DNA of 7,593 nt from Chloroflexota bacterium. Its GTDB lineage: Bacteria; Chloroflexota; Dormibacteria; Dormibacterales; Dormibacteraceae. The notes under the pieces are model-generated. The model did not search any database. It saw nothing but the letters and a program-made list of their open reading frames with translations, and was not told the DNA's origin. The stretch is taken from NCBI GenBank assembly GCA_005879675.1, contig VBJE01000069.1, positions 1-7,593 of the forward strand. Reading direction: 5' to 3'. Below, in pieces: positions 5,216-7,593 of the stretch (within the stretch, counting starts at the first letter, position 1; each line of letters opens with the position of its first letter). A program made the translations under genes and the position numbers.

Positions 5216-7413
5216 GGGACTTTGCTCCGGTGGGCAACGGTCGGGTCCTCGCCTATGTCATGGGCGAGAACCTCGAGTACGTGCGCGGCACCAACGTCGT
5301 GCGCACAGCCGAGACGCGCTACGCGGCCCTCGGCAGCGAGATCACCACCATTGACGAAGATCCTCCGCCGCTGGGCGGAGCGACCCGCGCCGTCATCGTC
5401 GACCGCATCCGCGACCTCGCCCACCGCGATGCGGTGTCCGATCTCTACGCGCGCAGCGTGCTCGTCCTGGCGCTGCACCAGGAGACGTCGGGGGCGTTCA
5501 TCGCCGAGCCCGGTGACGACGTGCTGATCGCGCACGCCCTCGACATCTGCGGTGAGCGGGGCGCATCCGAGGCCTTCTTCGAGTGGGCGCTGTCCAACCG
5601 CTCCCTCGACGGCCTGCTCATGTGGGGCCTGGAGAAGCACCTGCGAGTCGCCCACGGGTCAGCGCTCAGGCAGCGATTCGAGGGCCTGCGCGAGGGCCCC
5701 GGACCCGAGCTGGCGCCAGTCCCACCGAAGCTGCCACGCGGTGGTCGGGCCGCCGTCCGCTCAGCGCTTCGGCGGAGCAACCACCTTGGGCTGTTCACCA
5801 GCCCGCAAGGCGTCGACCTGCGCGCGCACGCGCTGTTCCTTCTCGCGGTCCACGCGCTCGTGCCTCCGCTCCCGGGGAGCGAGGACTTCTTTTTCGTCCA
5901 CCAGGCTCACGCCCAGGAGATCCGCCGCCAACGCGCGCTGTATGGCGGCGCGTTCCACGGCGGCCTTGTCGCCGCGGGCGGCGACCCCCTGCGCGAGGTG
6001 GAGGTCCGGCCCGATCTCGAACCAGCCACCGTCACAATCGAGGGCGCCGACCACGGCCTCTACAAGGTCAAGGTCGACTCGACGCGCGCCACTGTCTGGG
6101 CCTCGGACTCCGACCCACGGCCGGGCGGCCAGGAGTTCGCGAAGTCGAGCCCGGAAGGCCCGCCGGACTGGATCCACGACGCGGTCGTCTACCAGGTGAT
6201 GGTCGACCGGTTCGCGCGCGTCGGCGCCCCGCTGCCGAAGCCCGGCTCCTCGACCGCGCTCTACGGTGGGACTTTCGACGGCATCCGCGAGCGCCTCGAC
6301 CACATAGCGGGACTGGGCTGCAACACCCTGTGGCTCAGCCCGTCGCATCAGAGCCCTTCGCACCACGGCTACGACCACGAGGATTATTTCGAGGTCGAGC
6401 CGCGCTACGGCGGCGAGGCGGCCTTGAAGACCCTGATCGTCGCGGCGCATGCACGCGGGATGCGCGTCCTGCTCGACTTCGTGCCCAACCACACCGGGCG
6501 TGGCCATCACCTGTTCCGCGAAGCGATGGAGCGCGGCGGCAAGGCGGCGGAGTTCTACCGCTTCTGGCAGTGGCCGCATTACTACCGCTGCTTCTTCGAC
6601 CACATCGTTCTGCCCGAGCTCGACACCGGCAGCCGGCGGGTGCGGCGCTACCTCGTCGACGCGGCGCGATACTGGATCACCGCATACGGCGCCGACGGCG
6701 TGCGCTGCGACCATGTCGCCGGGGTCGATCCGGCGTTCTGGGTGGAGCTGCGCGCGGGCTTGCGCGAGGTCAAGCCCGACGCGCTCGTCCTTGGCGAGGC
6801 GACCGGGCGCTTCGACTGGCTCGCGCGCTACGCCGGACGGCTGGACGCGATCTTCGACTTCGACTTCGCGTTCATGGTCCGGAACACGTTTGGGCGCGGC
6901 CGCACCGACCTCTCGGCGTTCGCGCGCTGGATGGACGAGCGCGACAACGCGTTTCCGGGGCTGGCGCTGGCGACGCTGCTCGACAACCACGACATGAATC
7001 GCTTCCTCTGGATGGCGGGCGGCGACCCGCGCCGGCTGAAGCTCGCCGCGACACTGGATCACCGAGTACGGCGCCGACGGCGTGCGCTGCGACCATGTCG
7101 CCGGGGTCGATCCGGCGTTCTGGGTGGAGCTGCGCGCGGGCTTGCGCGAGGTCAAGCCCGACGCGCTCGTCCTTGGCGAGGCGACCGGGCGCTTCGACTG
7201 GCTCGCGCGCTACGCCGGACGCCTGGACGCGATCTTCGACTTCTGAGCGCCGGGGCCGACGAGCTCGTCTACGAGCGCGTGCTGGCCGGCGAGCGCGTGG
7301 TCGTGACGCTCAACCTGCGCGAGCTACGCGGGTCGGTCGTCGACGGTTCCGGTCGCGACCGCCTTCGCGAGGATGATGTACTCGGCGTGGGCCCAGACCA
7401 GAGGCCGGGCTGA
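5212..7413 (+). CDS. GH13 alpha-amylase-family protein with long N-terminal extension and disrupted C-terminus
   Basis: The start is GTG inside the malQ stop; the product is 733 residues. Residues 1-165 are an unassigned helical region weakly like part of a GH15 (alpha/alpha)6 barrel (DLYARSVLVLALHQETSGA; ASEAFFEWAL). Residues 166-260 are unassigned. Residues 262-312 look like the N-terminal beta domain of cyclomaltodextrinase-type GH13 proteins, and the barrel starts at WIHDAVVYQVMVDRF (320-334). The four GH13 regions are intact: DFVPNH (422-427), GVRCDH with nucleophile D500, LGEA with acid/base E529, and LDNHD with D594. GH13 enzymes cleave or rearrange alpha-1,4/1,6-glucans. From about residue 613 the frame enters an off-frame copy of the D500/E529 segment and becomes Arg-rich to 677, replacing the expected end of the barrel (the usual YYG-type motif is absent). 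From residue 678 (LSAGADELVYERV...VVVTLNL) it resembles a GH13 C-terminal beta domain. As written the enzyme is probably inactive, unless this is an assembly error. Confidence 0.8.
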   Translation: MRDFAPVGNGRVLAYVMGENLEYVRGTNVVRTAETRYAALGSEITTIDEDPPPLGGATRAVIVDRIRDLAHRDAVSDLYARSVLVLALHQETSGAFIAEPGDDVLIAHALDICGERGASEAFFEWALSNRSLDGLLMWGLEKHLRVAHGSALRQRFEGLREGPGPELAPVPPKLPRGGRAAVRSALRRSNHLGLFTSPQGVDLRAHALFLLAVHALVPPLPGSEDFFFVHQAHAQEIRRQRALYGGAFHGGLVAAGGDPLREVEVRPDLEPATVTIEGADHGLYKVKVDSTRATVWASDSDPRPGGQEFAKSSPEGPPDWIHDAVVYQVMVDRFARVGAPLPKPGSSTALYGGTFDGIRERLDHIAGLGCNTLWLSPSHQSPSHHGYDHEDYFEVEPRYGGEAALKTLIVAAHARGMRVLLDFVPNHTGRGHHLFREAMERGGKAAEFYRFWQWPHYYRCFFDHIVLPELDTGSRRVRRYLVDAARYWITAYGADGVRCDHVAGVDPAFWVELRAGLREVKPDALVLGEATGRFDWLARYAGRLDAIFDFDFAFMVRNTFGRGRTDLSAFARWMDERDNAFPGLALATLLDNHDMNRFLWMAGGDPRRLKLAATLDHRVRRRRRALRPCRRGRSGVLGGAARGLARGQARRARPWRGDRALRLARALRRTPGRDLRLLSAGADELVYERVLAGERVVVTLNLRELRGSVVDGSGRDRLREDDVLGVGPDQRPG
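6671..6861 (+). repeat. 191-bp direct repeat, copy 1 (in-frame catalytic segment of GH13)
   Basis: This copy encodes the GH13 barrel stretch from YWITAYGADGVRCDH to DAIFDF, including nucleophile D500 and acid/base E529. It reads in the gene's own frame and fits the family without a break on either side, so it is the original location. It matches 7053-7243 at 188 of 191 positions by direct reading. Confidence 0.95.
7053..7243 (+). repeat. 191-bp direct repeat, copy 2 (out of frame, replaces end of GH13 barrel)
   Basis: This copy lies 382 bases downstream of copy 1, an offset that is not a multiple of three. It is therefore read in the wrong frame and yields an Arg-rich stretch. In copy 1's frame it would read WITEYGADGVRCDH onward without a stop until TGA at 7244-7246, directly at the right junction. 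Mismatches are GCA to GAG near the left end (Ala to Glu) and a synonymous CGG to CGC near the right end. At the left edge, CGCGAYACTGG is shared, with one mismatch, by the host sequence and copy 1, so the exact boundary is ambiguous by up to about 6 bases. Confidence 0.95.
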
Positions 7414-7593
7414 TCCGGTCGGGGAGCCGTCGGCTTCCCACACCTGCTCACCTATGAGGTTCGCGGGTCCCGCGAGCGTTTGCAGCTCGACCAGGTACGG
7501 CCTGGCGTCGCCGCCCGCGAGGACCGTGTAGACGCCTCGCTCCCCGGTGAGCAGCGGCCAGAGGTGGCCTTGTCCGGGCGGAGCAGACCCGGG
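7324..7593 (-). CDS. GH15 glucoamylase (glucan 1,4-alpha-glucosidase), C-terminal part
   Basis: The gene enters from the right edge; the last 89 codons are visible and end at TAG (7326-7324). The visible sequence has GHLWPLLTGERGVY, then PYLVELQTLAGPANLIGEQVW, then the strongly typical end SPTGSARPLVWAHAEYIIL. These are the C-terminal hallmarks of bacterial GH15 enzymes, which release glucose from the non-reducing ends of alpha-glucans. The Glu of the GEQVW motif (E49 of the visible part) corresponds to the catalytic base of bacterial glucoamylases. The 5' part, including the catalytic acid, lies outside the window, so completeness cannot be judged. The gene converges on the GH13 gene and overlaps its 3' end by 90 bases (7324-7413), consistent with a shared alpha-glucan degradation locus. 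Confidence 0.85.
   Translation of the reverse strand, partial: PGSAPPGQGHLWPLLTGERGVYTVLAGGDARPYLVELQTLAGPANLIGEQVWEADGSPTGSARPLVWAHAEYIILAKAVATGTVDDRPA

Noticed and set aside
5761..7155. Long antisense frame opposite the GH13 gene, with a charged, protein-like C-terminus (QPKVVAPPKR)
   Set aside because: Most of it lies opposite conserved GH13 motifs. The tail region (5761-5935) has slightly lower third-position GC than the plus frame, and no domain is recognisable.
5583..7376. 597-codon plus-strand open frame in another register across the GH13 gene
   Set aside because: It is an Arg/Pro-rich shadow frame with no family features; the real frame carries all four GH13 conserved regions.

Overview
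The window is GC-rich and densely packed with genes. It looks like an actinobacterial-type chromosome, or a related high-GC soil lineage such as Thermoleophilia or Dormibacterota; I cannot place it more exactly from sequence alone. Codons end mostly in G or C, GTG and TTG starts are used, spacers are very short, and TGA is an ordinary stop. No RNA gene, insertion sequence or CRISPR array is visible, and no stretch over 300 bases lacks a gene.

Left part (1-1356). A 5'-truncated gene for a DUF559/AbiEi-like nuclease-fold protein runs rightward and is cut by an in-frame TGA at 477-479. The rest of its conserved C-terminus is still readable in the same frame. Converging on it is a gene for a small secreted M23 metallopeptidase (1356 to 703, minus strand).

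Middle (1358-3058). An NAD(P)-type aldehyde dehydrogenase on the minus strand ends one base before the peptidase start, so the two are probably co-transcribed. A 39-bp spacer separates it from a divergent rightward gene group.

Right part (2891-7593). The rightward group holds a 55-residue DUF1059-like protein, a protein of unknown function (about 184 residues), 4-alpha-glucanotransferase (GH77, MalQ), and a long protein with a GH13 alpha-amylase-family domain whose start overlaps the malQ stop by 4 bases. The C-terminal end of a GH15 glucoamylase gene converges from the minus strand at the right edge. Together malQ, GH13 and GH15 make an alpha-glucan (glycogen, starch or maltodextrin) processing locus.

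The most unusual item is in the GH13 gene. A 191-bp segment encoding the catalytic nucleophile and acid/base motifs (6671-6861) recurs at 7053-7243 with only three mismatches, but in a different reading frame. It sits where the last strands of the catalytic barrel should be encoded, and the frame then resumes in what looks like the genuine C-terminal beta domain. This is either a real rearrangement that inactivated the gene or an assembly/amplification chimera. I see no convincing evidence of a wholly new biological system.
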